A DNA stretch of 64,000 bases, taken from assembly GCA_021613535.1 (NCBI GenBank), contig CP075496.1, positions 9,424,001-9,488,000 on the forward strand, in the 5' to 3' direction. The notes under the pieces are model-generated. The model did not search any database. It was not told where the DNA came from and worked only from the letters and a program-made list of their open reading frames with translations. The position numbers were made by a program, and so were the translations under genes. The DNA is from Adineta vaga (lineage: Eukaryota > Rotifera). Shown here piece after piece: positions 46,316-55,938 of the stretch; within the stretch, counting starts at the first letter, position 1; every line of letters begins with the position of its first letter.

Positions 46316-48508
46316 TAACGGGTGAGCCATATTGAATTGCACTAAATGTTCTTTCCTTTTATGTTCATTTTCTTTTTAGAAAATATTTTGATTTTTACTT
46401 CAAAAGATAGAGAATTTGACGCTCTACAAAACTATGTAGTTCATTTTTTAAATATACTCTTCTTGTCAGTGTCTAATCAAAAACATTCATATGAGTGAAT
46501 CGTAAGTTTTTTGTACAATTAAGGAAAAAAAATAAAAATGCACTCAGAGAAAATCTGATTCGTGTATTTTGTTCCTTATCATTAAGTGAATCTGTAGTGA
46601 AAATTTCCGCGCTACCAGACTCGTTCTCGTCGAGATATTCGAACATTAAGTTCGGGTTTTCAACAAAAACCTTTTGAAAAGAAATTGCTCCGAATATGCG
46701 TTGAAAGCCCATGTATGATGTATCACTAGATAGATTTGAAGTAGTGCAATCTAATGGTACTCACAGCAATTGAAGTGCGCCAGAAAGGAAAAACCCGTAA
46801 AATGTCCAAATACGCATTTTTTCAAAGAAAGCTTTTTAATTACGACTTTAGCCCGCGAAACTGATAATCTACCAGAAATAGCTTCCAAATAGCTCGAGAA
46901 GAAATGAATCACACCCACACCCTTCATGTAATGCCTTCCGTCGAAATCAGCTTAAAAATATATAAGCAAAATGTCGGGTCCACAAAAAAGAACTGGGTCT
47001 ACAAGAAAAGCTGGGTCTACATTCCGAGGTATATCGTAAAACTCACCCTGAAAGTAAGTGAAACAAAGAACTGGTTGATGATATTCTTGTTCAGTTTTTC
47101 ACGCTGCATCTTTCTATGGTAGTCCGACTAATTTTTCTTTCAGTACTTGAGGAATAAAAGACAAAACAATTCTGAAAAACTGGGTCTACAGTTAGTATGT
47201 AATTAAGGCTTTTTGGTCTTCTAGCCTAATTAAGAAAAGTTTACCACAACTATTTTTAGATAGTTTTGTAGTATTTTTTACGCTCTATCTTTTACTGGAT
47301 TCAATTTTTTTGAAAGTATGTTCCTTGTTCCATCTAGGATCGTTTTAAACTGGGTCTACACTTTGTCTGTAAATCCGTTTTCGTCAAACAGAATTTAAAA
47401 AAATAAAGAAAAACAAAAGTGAGTCACGTGGATGGATAGAGAATTGAATTCTGCACAAAGTTTGCTATTCGTCTATTTTATTTCTCTTCTATCATTCCTT
47501 CAAAAACTTCGTTTTCTATCGATCACTCGTCGAAAAAAATGGTTTTTTGGACTTGCACCTCTTATATCTCAGTCGGACGGTGAGTTATGAAGTTGAAACT
47601 TTTTGTGATAGTGGGAGATACGTTAAGGCATGCGAGGAAAAAAAAGATCTGAGATCGTACTATAGGAACTGGAGTTATAGGAGAAAAGGTTAAAAAAATG
47701 CAATTGTACAATAAAGTTACGATTCACTCATATATGCTCAATTAGTCAACTGCGGCGATAAATAATCGCCAAAACATCATGATTTGATCTTTAAAATTAG
47801 TTATTCGACTGGATTTAAACTGTCCTACAAGAGTCTTCGTAAAATTCTGCATCGCTGGTTCCATATCTCGATGTTTTCTCAAAACATATTGAAGAGGAGC
47901 AGATTGGAAGGAATAATCGTGAAAACTAAGAACAAATGCTTTTTTGATAAAGATTGACCACAACTCGTTTTTAATCAAAACTGCGTACAATTTTCTGCAT
48001 TCTAGTTTGAAAAATACACAGTTTTTCTCAGAATTGAATGTTACATCCAATGATATAATAATGAGCATCTGTCTTACGACAATTTCTGTTTTTAACACCC
48101 TGATTCTTCCGAAATACACCCTGAGATAACGACAGATGTCAATGGTGAGCTTTCTTCTCTTCAGTAATAATATGAAAAATTTTGAAAAAACTCTCGAAGG
48201 ATAGATCACAAAACTTTCTATCTATAGATATTAAATACTTCATACTTAACGTTGGGATTGATGAGAAAAATTTAGCACAGATCGATTAATATTAATAGAA
48301 AGCAAGAAATCGCAGTTGAACAATTTAGTATATATGAATATTTTTGATTAGAGACTGACAAGAAAAGTATATTTAAAAAATGAACTACATAGTTTTGTAG
48401 AGCGTCAAATTCTCTATCTTTTGAAGTAAAAACCAAAATATTTTCTAAAAAGGAAATGAACATAAAAGGAAAGAACATTTGGTGCAATTCAGTATGGCCC
48501 ACCCGTTA
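46316..48508. mobile_element. 2.19-kb element with 176-bp terminal inverted repeats and TA flanks
   Basis: 46318-46493 and 48332-48506 are inverted copies (about 95% identical by eye; both arms start ACGGGTGRGCCATAYTGAA). The element is bounded on both sides by TA (46316-46317 and 48507-48508), as for Tc1/mariner-type target duplication. The interior has no transposase: the longest frames (47742-48209 minus and others) are AT-rich and without motifs. The inside does hold several copies of CTGGGTCTACA (see repeat entry). Best described as a non-autonomous long-TIR DNA transposon or foldback-like element; superfamily is inferred only from the TA flanks. Confidence 0.8.
46974..47360 (+). repeat. 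Dispersed 11-mer CTGGGTCTACA inside the TIR element
   Basis: CTGGGTCTACA occurs at 46993-47003, 47011-47021, 47180-47190 and 47350-47360, all in the same orientation, plus a variant (TCGGGTCCACA) near 46975-46985. Spacings are 18, 169 and 170 bp, so the last three are nearly regular. In a sequence this AT-rich such repetition is not expected by chance; subterminal-type transposase binding motifs or a decayed tandem array are possible explanations. Confidence 0.6.
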
Positions 48509-48925
48509 TTTCAACAAGCTCAGATACAATATCATATTTATTTATCGAAATTTACATTCTTTGTAATAACTACTTATATTTCATAGTAGTACTCTACATT
48601 CAGTTTTATCTTGATCAGCTTTACAAGATCTTCTTTGATAATTAGAAAAATCGAACAAAGTATTATTTTTTTCTTCCATCCTTTCGTAAATGACATTAGG
48701 GGACAACTAAAAATAAATTTAAAGAAATCCTCTTCAGCGACTAATGTATTCAATTCGTTTCAGCGTTACATAAATGTCACTTTTATCATGAAAGAACATA
48801 GCTTATACTTTTCTGTCCGTTCTCTATGTTAATCATGATAATAAGATTTGTGCCTTTCTTTTTGCTCGCACGTTCATTTATTCAAAATCTTGTGAGTACC
48901 CGCATTTTTCAATATATCAAAACTG
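48509..48925. other. Intergenic upstream of the GPCR gene
   Basis: About 420 bp, AT-rich, no supported feature; presumably holds the GPCR promoter. Confidence 0.4.
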
Positions 48926-49894
48926 ATGTCTTCAGACGCTGATTTCATTGCTTTACTAACTCGAATTCAAACAGATCTATATAAAATTGGTGGACTAATT
49001 CTAATGTGTTTGGGTACAATTAGTTCGATTATTAGTTTAATGGTTTTTACTAAAAAAAATCTAAGAAAAAATCCCTGTGCATTTTATTACATTGCAGTTA
49101 ATATTGGTAATTTATTCATAATTTATACATCATTCTTATCAACAACAATGCAACAAGGTTTCAATATTGATCCAAGTATATACAATTTAAGTTTTTGTCG
49201 CTTACGATTTTATACAATTTTATTATTTGATGTATTAAGTCCAACATATTTAATCTTTGCTTCTATAGATCGAGTATTACTTACTTCACAAAATGCTTTG
49301 ACAAGACAACGAAGTACTCCCCGACTTGCTAGTATTTGTATCCTTTCTATCACATTATTTTGGTCAATAGGTCACACTCATTTATTACTTTATACCAAAA
49401 TTATGCAACCTTTACCAAATTATTTTGTTTGCTACTTTCAATATGGAATTTATTTGACTATTATCAGTTATTATTTAGTTATCATCAAAGGTATATGTAT
49501 ACCATTATGTATGTTAATTTTTGGATTATGGACGGTACAAAATGTTCGTAATGTTGGTCGCATTACACTTGCTCTTAATAATTTATCAATCGCTGTAGCA
49601 GTACCAACTGGTAATTTACGTTCTACACATTCAAAAGATCGACAACTCATTCGAATTTTATTAATTGATATTAGTGTCTATGTTATCTTCAGTTTGATGC
49701 TATCATCAGTTCTGATGTATGAACAAATTACTCAATATCAAGCAAAGAATCGTGCTCAAACATATCTTGCTAGTTTTCTTATCAGTATAAGTACTTTCAG
49801 TGCTTATATTCCATCTTGTATAGGATGTTTTACGAATGTATTGGTTTCGAAAATATTTCGACAAGAAGTAAAGACTATTTTTCTCTTTAAATAG
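48926..49894 (+). CDS. Orphan rhodopsin-like 7TM receptor
   Basis: Single-exon gene of 322 residues with seven hydrophobic segments: TM1 GGLILMCLGTISSIISLMVF, TM2 FYYIAVNIGNLFIIYTSFL, TM3 region after the conserved Cys in LSFCRLRFY, TM4 SICILSITLFWSIGH, TM5 GICIPLCMLIFGLWTV, TM6 IRILLIDISVYVIFSLMLSS and TM7 FLISISTFSAYIPSCIGCF. A second Cys in ECL2 (NYFVCYFQY) can pair with the TM3 Cys. The DRY motif reads IDR-V (FASIDRVLL). Intracellular loop 3 ends with RSTHSKDRQLIRI. Such divergent, intronless receptors form large families in bdelloid rotifers. Ligand unknown. A dead relative lies at about 51850-52540. Confidence 0.82.
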   Translation: MSSDADFIALLTRIQTDLYKIGGLILMCLGTISSIISLMVFTKKNLRKNPCAFYYIAVNIGNLFIIYTSFLSTTMQQGFNIDPSIYNLSFCRLRFYTILLFDVLSPTYLIFASIDRVLLTSQNALTRQRSTPRLASICILSITLFWSIGHTHLLLYTKIMQPLPNYFVCYFQYGIYLTIISYYLVIIKGICIPLCMLIFGLWTVQNVRNVGRITLALNNLSIAVAVPTGNLRSTHSKDRQLIRILLIDISVYVIFSLMLSSVLMYEQITQYQAKNRAQTYLASFLISISTFSAYIPSCIGCFTNVLVSKIFRQEVKTIFLFK

Positions 49895-50126
49895 AATTTT
49901 AATATTGTCTTCAAATAGACCAAACTTATCAGACTTAAAATATTATCGGAGTTATATTATTGCTGGATTAGCAATACAATGTTGTCTTGTATCTCTGTTA
50001 GAATTTCCAGAATAAAATTTCTATAATCGTTCCCCTTGATTTTATCTTATATTAATTAAAAGATTTTATCCAACTCATTTTGAAATCATGAATTTCCTTG
50101 TTCTTTTTTTGTTCTTTTAAACTATA

Positions 50127-51197
50127 TTATAAATTTGATGAAGAAAATAAAGGAAGATCAAGATATTCTATTAGAGTTTGTCCAAATTCCTCTCCCACTT
50201 GTCGAACATAATTGGCATGATAAACAACTTCACAACGACGATTATCTATTGATTGTTTCCCTCGTGTAGCACCTAACAATGCTCCGATCATTGCTGCTAC
50301 AATATTTGTATCTCCACCCAATTGTATAGCTTTTTCCATTGTTGTAAATGTGACTGGTTTCGTTGCGAGCAAACCAATAACCATAGCTAATGTATCAACA
50401 CAAAAGAATGTTCCACCATGACTTACTTCCAGTAAAATTCTATCATTAATATCATTAATTTCTTGCAAATAACGATAAATTCGAATGCTTAATAAATCTT
50501 TTGAAGCTGTAAGATTGTATTTACTTTCATATTTAATAGATAATTGATGAACATATTGGAGAAAGACTTGTTTTTCTTCATATGATGATGGTAAATCATG
50601 TTCAAAAATAAACATACATAAATAAATATAAATAAATGCAGTTGTAATTGTTACTAAATTCATATGTGTCATTCGACAGATTGATTCAACTAAATCATCA
50701 TCAACATTCTGTTTACAAACATAGAAGAAGAAAGCAAGTGGTGTCAATTTCATAATAACACCATTACCAGTTGATGATCCACCACTATTTTCATATGTAT
50801 TTAATCCTCGTGCAATTCTTTCAATAGCACTTTTTGTTCCGTTACCCCATCCATCTGTACAATCCCACCATTCTTTTACATGTTCATCAACAATACTATT
50901 AATCAATGATAATTTTTCTTTACTATCATCAACAAGATATTTACTAATAGCATGCATTATTGCTAGAGAAAGTTGTGTAGCATCACCCCAACGACCTGTT
51001 GTCCATTCTTTTGGAATATATGGATTACGACCAGCTGTATTAAAAAATAATATATCATCTTTTTTAAATAGCATTTGAATTTCGACAATTTGTTCGGGAG
51101 TAAGATTTTCAAATGGTATACCCATGGCATCTCCAACAGCTGTACCAAATGCCATACCAATAGTTCGATCAATTATTTCATCTGATTGTAACGACAT
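50127..51197 (-). CDS. ADP-ribosyl-hydrolase-fold protein with altered metal site
   Basis: Single exon, 356 residues from ATG 51197. The fold marks of the ADPRH/DraG family are present: IGMAFGTAVGDAMGIPFENL at the N-terminus, SSTGNGVIMKLTPLAFFF in the middle and IQLGGDTNIVAAMIGALLGA near the C-terminus. However the first metal motif, normally T-D-D-T, reads W-G-D-A-T (TTGRWGDATQLSLAI), and the second, normally G-G-D-x-D-T, reads GGDTNIV. So two acidic ligands are lost. The protein may be a pseudoenzyme that still binds ADP-ribose, or an enzyme with altered metal use. It contrasts with the intact ADPRH+SAM gene at 21223. Confidence 0.85.
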   Translation of the reverse strand: MSLQSDEIIDRTIGMAFGTAVGDAMGIPFENLTPEQIVEIQMLFKKDDILFFNTAGRNPYIPKEWTTGRWGDATQLSLAIMHAISKYLVDDSKEKLSLINSIVDEHVKEWWDCTDGWGNGTKSAIERIARGLNTYENSGGSSTGNGVIMKLTPLAFFFYVCKQNVDDDLVESICRMTHMNLVTITTAFIYIYLCMFIFEHDLPSSYEEKQVFLQYVHQLSIKYESKYNLTASKDLLSIRIYRYLQEINDINDRILLEVSHGGTFFCVDTLAMVIGLLATKPVTFTTMEKAIQLGGDTNIVAAMIGALLGATRGKQSIDNRRCEVVYHANYVRQVGEEFGQTLIEYLDLPLFSSSNL

Positions 51198-51849
51198 TGA
51201 TACTAAATCAAACTTGATGCTTAAAAGTTTATATTCAAGTAACTCGTCGTTCTATACTTTGGAATTTATATGATGAAAAGAAAATAGTGATATGCAAGAG
51301 GATTTATGAGAAAATTGCCATGTGTGATATTGACTAAATATTGTAGGCGTTTCTCGTTACATATGATACATGATAAAAGAGCGTAGAAAAATATTTGACT
51401 CCCCCTGCCAACAATATCCGATAAAATGTATTACCTGAGATAATTGCAATTAAAATCAAATATATCCTGTATATATTAGTATAGTTCTTAATGAAATGAT
51501 CTTGGTTTTTTCCAAGTCTTTGATAGGTTATCTAATGATGATAAAATAGCATTACTCATAAAACAGACATACGAACTGTGATGAAATCTATTTATATATC
51601 AAAATACAAAGTACATCAGCTCTGTAATTCGAATAAATAGTCAGTACGTATTATTTCAAATGTCGAAGTTGACGATAAAGTACATCGCCAACACTACATA
51701 TAAATTCGATGATGCTACTGATATGTGTGATCAATTCACTCCGAAATACAGTACTTAATAGAGTATATCTATTTCATGGAATAAACAACACCTATTATGT
51801 CTAGCTTACACGAACTACTAGTACTTACATATAAGAACTAATCCCACTA
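51198..51849. other. Intergenic
   Basis: About 650 bp between the ADPRH-like start and the GPCR relic; nothing recognised. Confidence 0.45.
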
Positions 51850-52540
51850 TTAATATGTGTTAGTGTTCGTACGAATTCTGCGATGAAATTCTCAATAAGT
51901 ATATTCGATCAGTACTTTTCGAAATATTTGCTGTAAATGTTGAATAGAGTTGTTGTATAGCAATTGTTAATGTAAACACAATGGTAGTGAGCAATTGTAA
52001 AAGAAAAATTTTAATAAATTGATGATCTCGTTTATGTAATCAAGTAGTTTGTATTGATAGAATCTGCACATTTGTAATTTGTTAAGGATTCATACGAGCA
52101 TATCGTTGAATCGTATTATAAAACGTAGCTAGACCAATGATGATCATTAATATCGGTGTATGTTGCAAAAAAGAGAAAATCATAAAATATTCGATAAGTA
52201 CTATTAAGCATAAAACAAATCACAATAGACAAAACAATAGATAGATGTACATTTTCAAAAATTAGCTAAATAACGTAACGTAGCTGAACTGTACAAGAAC
52301 TGATATAATAACGATCGATTCCAGCTAGAACAATAAACCATGCGAAGAGAGTACTATATTGAACAATGTAGAATAAAACATTGAAGACGACAGAAAGATA
52401 AATTGATGGTCATCAAATCAATATGATGAACATCAATAAGATAATTAACAAATAATCCGAAGTTGAGATTAATTAAATTAGTAATTGCTAGACTTAAAAA
52501 ATACATGGCACTTGTGTTTGTTCAGAGTATATGACTATAG
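51850..52540 (-). pseudogene. GPCR pseudogene (7TM, broken)
   Basis: On the minus strand, from about 52510 downward, reads AMYFLSLAITNLINLNFGLF (TM2-like), then NLSFCRLQCFIL (TM3 Cys region, same motif as the intact receptor at 48926), a frame change, then STLFAWFIVLAGIDRYY (TM3 with IDR), later stops and frame changes, and finally HQFIKIFLLQLLTTIVFTL (TM6-like) near 51980. TM1 is not visible. The copy is dead: several in-frame stops and at least two frameshifts. Confidence 0.7.
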
Positions 52541-52555
52541 AAAAAGTAATAAGAT

Positions 52556-52584
52556 GGGGTGTGGGTGTGGGTGAGGGTGTTGTG
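52556..52584 (+). repeat. Short telomere-like TGTGGG repeat
   Basis: The run GGGGTGTGGGTGTGGGTGAG (52557-52576) and flanking bases make up about four units of TGTGGG with small changes. TGTGGG is the reported telomeric hexamer of Adineta vaga (established knowledge as I recall it). Here it is interstitial, about 15 bp from the GPCR relic. Confidence 0.6.
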
Positions 52585-52589
52585 AAGCA

Positions 52590-53014
52590 AAGAGCAAAAG
52601 ATGTAAGTTGAAATAAATGTTGACTACGATAGTGAAGCAACATCAATAGGATCATTAAACTGCTGATCACTATTTGCAGACATACCTTTTTTATTTCAAC
52701 GTAGTCTGCATATTGCAGCTATAATCTATTCGAGGAACAATATTCTGTTAAAAAGCATGTGTTGACTCTCATAATTCTAAGTTATTATTGAGATTAATAA
52801 AAGTGATAGTTTCGTTTCAAAGACATTCGATTTTTCGTGTCCGAAAGAAATACGGTAGATGACGCTACTTTTGTATGTGATCGATTTTTCTTATTTTTAA
52901 ATCTACTACAGACTCACTAGTATTTTATCTAATTCTTTTCCAATCATATCTTTTCTCCAGTCGACCGTTTCAATTTAAATATTTCGACTTTATGATTGTT
53001 ATTTTCAGATTAAC
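52590..53014. other. Intergenic upstream of the HIBADH gene
   Basis: About 420 bp without a gene; an AG at 53007-53008 after a T-rich run may be a 5'-UTR acceptor for the downstream gene. Confidence 0.4.
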
Positions 53015-54271
53015 ATGGTACATTTATCTTTGGCTCGATATGTAATATAATCATCCTCGCGGCAATAAGAGAAGTATATGTAGGAATTTCTTTTCAGGCA
53101 TCAATTGGTTTTTTTGGTTTGGGAAACATGGGTAAACATATGGTACATCATCTAACTGCAGCAAATCATCGTTTGACAGTTTTTGATGTTAATTCTCAAG
53201 CACTTGACCATTTCAAAGGGCAAAGTATAGACAGATATATTCCGATTGTTGATAAGAAATTCAATTTAAATGAATATTGTTTTAAATTTTAGAACAAATT
53301 AACATAGCATCTAGTCCAGAAAATGTTGTTAAAAATTCAGATTTTATTATTTTAATGTTACCAAATGGTGAAATTGTTCGTAATGTTTGTCAAACAAATA
53401 TATTTCCGTAAACTTAATCGAACAATTCTTTTCTATTCTTCCAGTTTACTTTGGTTGTATGATTAATTGTAGAATAGCGAAAAAAGATACACTTATCATC
53501 GATAGTAGTACAATCGATGTACAAACTTCGAAAGAAATGGCAAAAATTGCTCAACATAAACAGTTACGGTTTGTTGATGCACCTGTTTCAGGTGGTTAGT
53601 ATTGTGTCCATTCTTGTATTATTCTCACTAAATAAATATCGAATATTGTAGGTGTAGTTGGCGCTCAAAAAGGTACATTAACATTTATGGTGGGTGGCGA
53701 AGAAGATGATTTCAAATGTGTAGAATCGATTCTTAGTCAAATGGGTAAGAATATTGTTCATACCGGTCCAAATGGCAGTGGTTTGGTAGCAAAAATTTGC
53801 AATAATCTGCTCTCAGCAATAAGGTAAGAATAGTAAACGAAGAGAAAATCTCTAGATTTTATATTGTTCAAGTATGATTGGTACTTCAGAAGCGATGAAT
53901 CTTGGTATAAAGTAAGCTTTTGCTTACAAAGTCTTTACTATTTGCATAAATTCTTCTTCTTAAGGCTTGGCCTTGATAAAATCGTATTAGCTCAATTGAT
54001 TAATTCTTCCACTGGTCAATGTTGGTCCAGTCAAACATATAATCCATGTCCTGATATTCTTCCTAATGTTCCATCAAGTAACAATTACAATGGTGGTTTT
54101 GCTAGTGAATTGATGAAAAAAGATCTTCTACTTGCTCTTGATATAGCTAAAGAAGTACAAGCACCAATACCATTAACTGAACAAGCTGCTGACTTCTATT
54201 GCAAAATTTGTTCTAATGGTTTAAATAAACACGATTTTAGTGTTACTTTCAAATATCTGAATGAACACTAA
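53015..54271 (+). CDS. HIBADH: 3-hydroxyisobutyrate dehydrogenase
   Basis: Seven short exons (53015-53041, 53098-53224, 53293-53407, 53473-53594, 53652-53823, 53873-53911, 53965-54271) join in phase to 302 residues. Motifs: NAD-binding [19 protein letters not shown], the substrate/cofactor segment [18 protein letters not shown], the catalytic Lys in [16 protein letters not shown], and the C-terminal [19 protein letters not shown], all as in HIBADH of animals. The start is short (MVHLSLARY), enough for a minimal mitochondrial leader; human enzyme is longer by about 34 residues, mostly leader. Function: mitochondrial oxidation of 3-hydroxyisobutyrate to methylmalonate semialdehyde in valine breakdown. 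Its many introns, unlike the intron-poor genes nearby, mark it as an old vertically inherited gene. Confidence 0.92.
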
Positions 54272-54299
54272 AGAATAGTTTTGAAGTGTATTTTTATTT

Positions 54300-55592
54300 T
54301 TATAAATCAAAAAATTTCAATTTATTCTTTTGAGTAAGTAAAACTAATGAATTTCTTTTTGCGATATATGTTGCTAAATCAACATTTTCAGTACATTCAA
54401 TTGTTCGTTTTGATTGTCCATTTTCATTGATAACAGTCAAATATTTTGATCCTGTATGAATAATAAGCCATGTTAATGTTGAATTTGGAAGTGATAAAAT
54501 TCGTCGATTAAATTCACTTCTATCTAATTGTATTGATGTTATTAATAAGAATGATCGATCTCGTAATTCAAAATGCCAATTTTGGCGATCATCCAGTATA
54601 GTCATTCCAATTAAATTCGGATTTAGTAGAGAAATTGCTAAACTAATTATAATTTCGTTTGGTTTAACAATATTTTCATATCGATGTACAACTGTCCATT
54701 GATTCATATTATATTCATCAATGGAACTATTGCGTTCATCATATGTAACAAAAATCGTTTCATTTGAACAAGAACAACGAAGAAATTCCATTTTGTCTTG
54801 TTTTGGTTTGACACCTTCGATTAATTGCATTGAATCTGATGTTTCAATTTCATCATCATATGTATAAAGTTGATTATCAGCTAAGATTATAAATTTATTA
54901 AGAAATGATGACCAACAACTATCCCATACTGATTGATCATCATACCATGGTATGAGTTTTTGTTGACCTGTGTTATTGATAATAAATAAACGGCGATGTT
55001 TATTCGAATGTTGATATTGAAGAAATGTTGAATGACGTGGAGATGATGTACCTAAAGTATACCAATCGAAACCTTTAACATCTAAACTTATTCTTGCTTT
55101 TGTAGTTAATAAACGTTCGAAATGAAAATTTTGTTGTTCATTTCTTTCTAAATTTGGTTGCTTTGTAATAATTTGAAGATATTGTGTCCAATCAATTGGT
55201 AAAATCCGAATATCAACTGAAGTTAGTGAGGAATTTTCGACTTGAACTTTCAAATTATTCAGTTGTGTGGTTAATCGTTGAATATCTAATTCAGAATAAT
55301 TATTAATTCGTTGAATTTGTTGAAATTGTTCAGTTAATTGATGAAATTCTGATCCAAATCGATCATTTGGAATTGTATCCGTTCGTGAACGAATTCTATC
55401 TCTTGTTTGTTCAGCAATTTCTTTAACTTGACGAATCGTATCTGTTTCCCATTGATTAATTTTATTGATTAATTCAGTATTTTCTGTTAAACTTTCATAG
55501 GATGGTGGTAGTGAAAGAATTCCATTTAAATTGGAATATTCTTGTCGAAGCTGATCCAATTGTTGATGATAAGTTATTGATGAAGATGCCAT
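54300..55592 (-). CDS. Coiled-coil plus beta-rich (propeller-like) protein, unknown
   Basis: Single exon, 430 residues. Residues 1-125 are helical with heptads (HQQLDQLRQEYSNLNGIL; FHQLTEQFQQIQRINNYSEL). Residues about 160-430 are beta-rich with repeated short strands ending in hydrophobic-aromatic pairs (RRLFIINNTGQQKLIPWYDD; KFIILADNQLYTYDDE; EFLRCSCSNETIFVTYDER; TWLIIHTGSKYLTVINENG), like a degenerate beta-propeller after a TRIM-style coiled coil, though without RING or B-box. I do not recognise a named family. It lies just 28 bp from the 3' end of HIBADH (convergent), and next to the GTPase fusion gene on the same strand. Confidence 0.6.
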   Translation of the reverse strand: MASSSITYHQQLDQLRQEYSNLNGILSLPPSYESLTENTELINKINQWETDTIRQVKEIAEQTRDRIRSRTDTIPNDRFGSEFHQLTEQFQQIQRINNYSELDIQRLTTQLNNLKVQVENSSLTSVDIRILPIDWTQYLQIITKQPNLERNEQQNFHFERLLTTKARISLDVKGFDWYTLGTSSPRHSTFLQYQHSNKHRRLFIINNTGQQKLIPWYDDQSVWDSCWSSFLNKFIILADNQLYTYDDEIETSDSMQLIEGVKPKQDKMEFLRCSCSNETIFVTYDERNSSIDEYNMNQWTVVHRYENIVKPNEIIISLAISLLNPNLIGMTILDDRQNWHFELRDRSFLLITSIQLDRSEFNRRILSLPNSTLTWLIIHTGSKYLTVINENGQSKRTIECTENVDLATYIAKRNSLVLLTQKNKLKFFDL

Positions 55593-55593
55593 T

Positions 55594-55938
55594 CGTTTTT
55601 CTCTCTCTATTCAGATATAATCTAGATTTCATAAAACAACATATTATATGTTGTTTTTTTTTATTCCTTGTAAAAAATGACATATAGATTATTGTACGAT
55701 ATGAATAAAGAACAGAACAAATAGGAATTAAATATTTTTCTTCGATCATCTAGCAGTGCCATCTATCATAAAAAAAATAGAATCATGCCGTACAATAAAA
55801 TTATAATTATTCAAAAAATCGTATATATTTATTCCTTTTTCAAATTGAAATAATGTACTTGAATGTTATACATATCGAGATGAGCTATGATATATACACA
55901 TTTATAGAAAATATTCATTCAATATATTACATAGATAA
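55594..55938. other. Intergenic
   Basis: About 345 bp between two minus-strand genes; AT-rich, with a TATATGTTGTTTTTTTTTA-type run near 55640-55660; nothing recognised. Confidence 0.4.

Noticed and set aside
46473-48502. Several open frames inside the long-TIR element, including 155 codons at 47742-48209
   Set aside because: No transposase or other motif, strongly AT-driven composition, and overlap of both strands.
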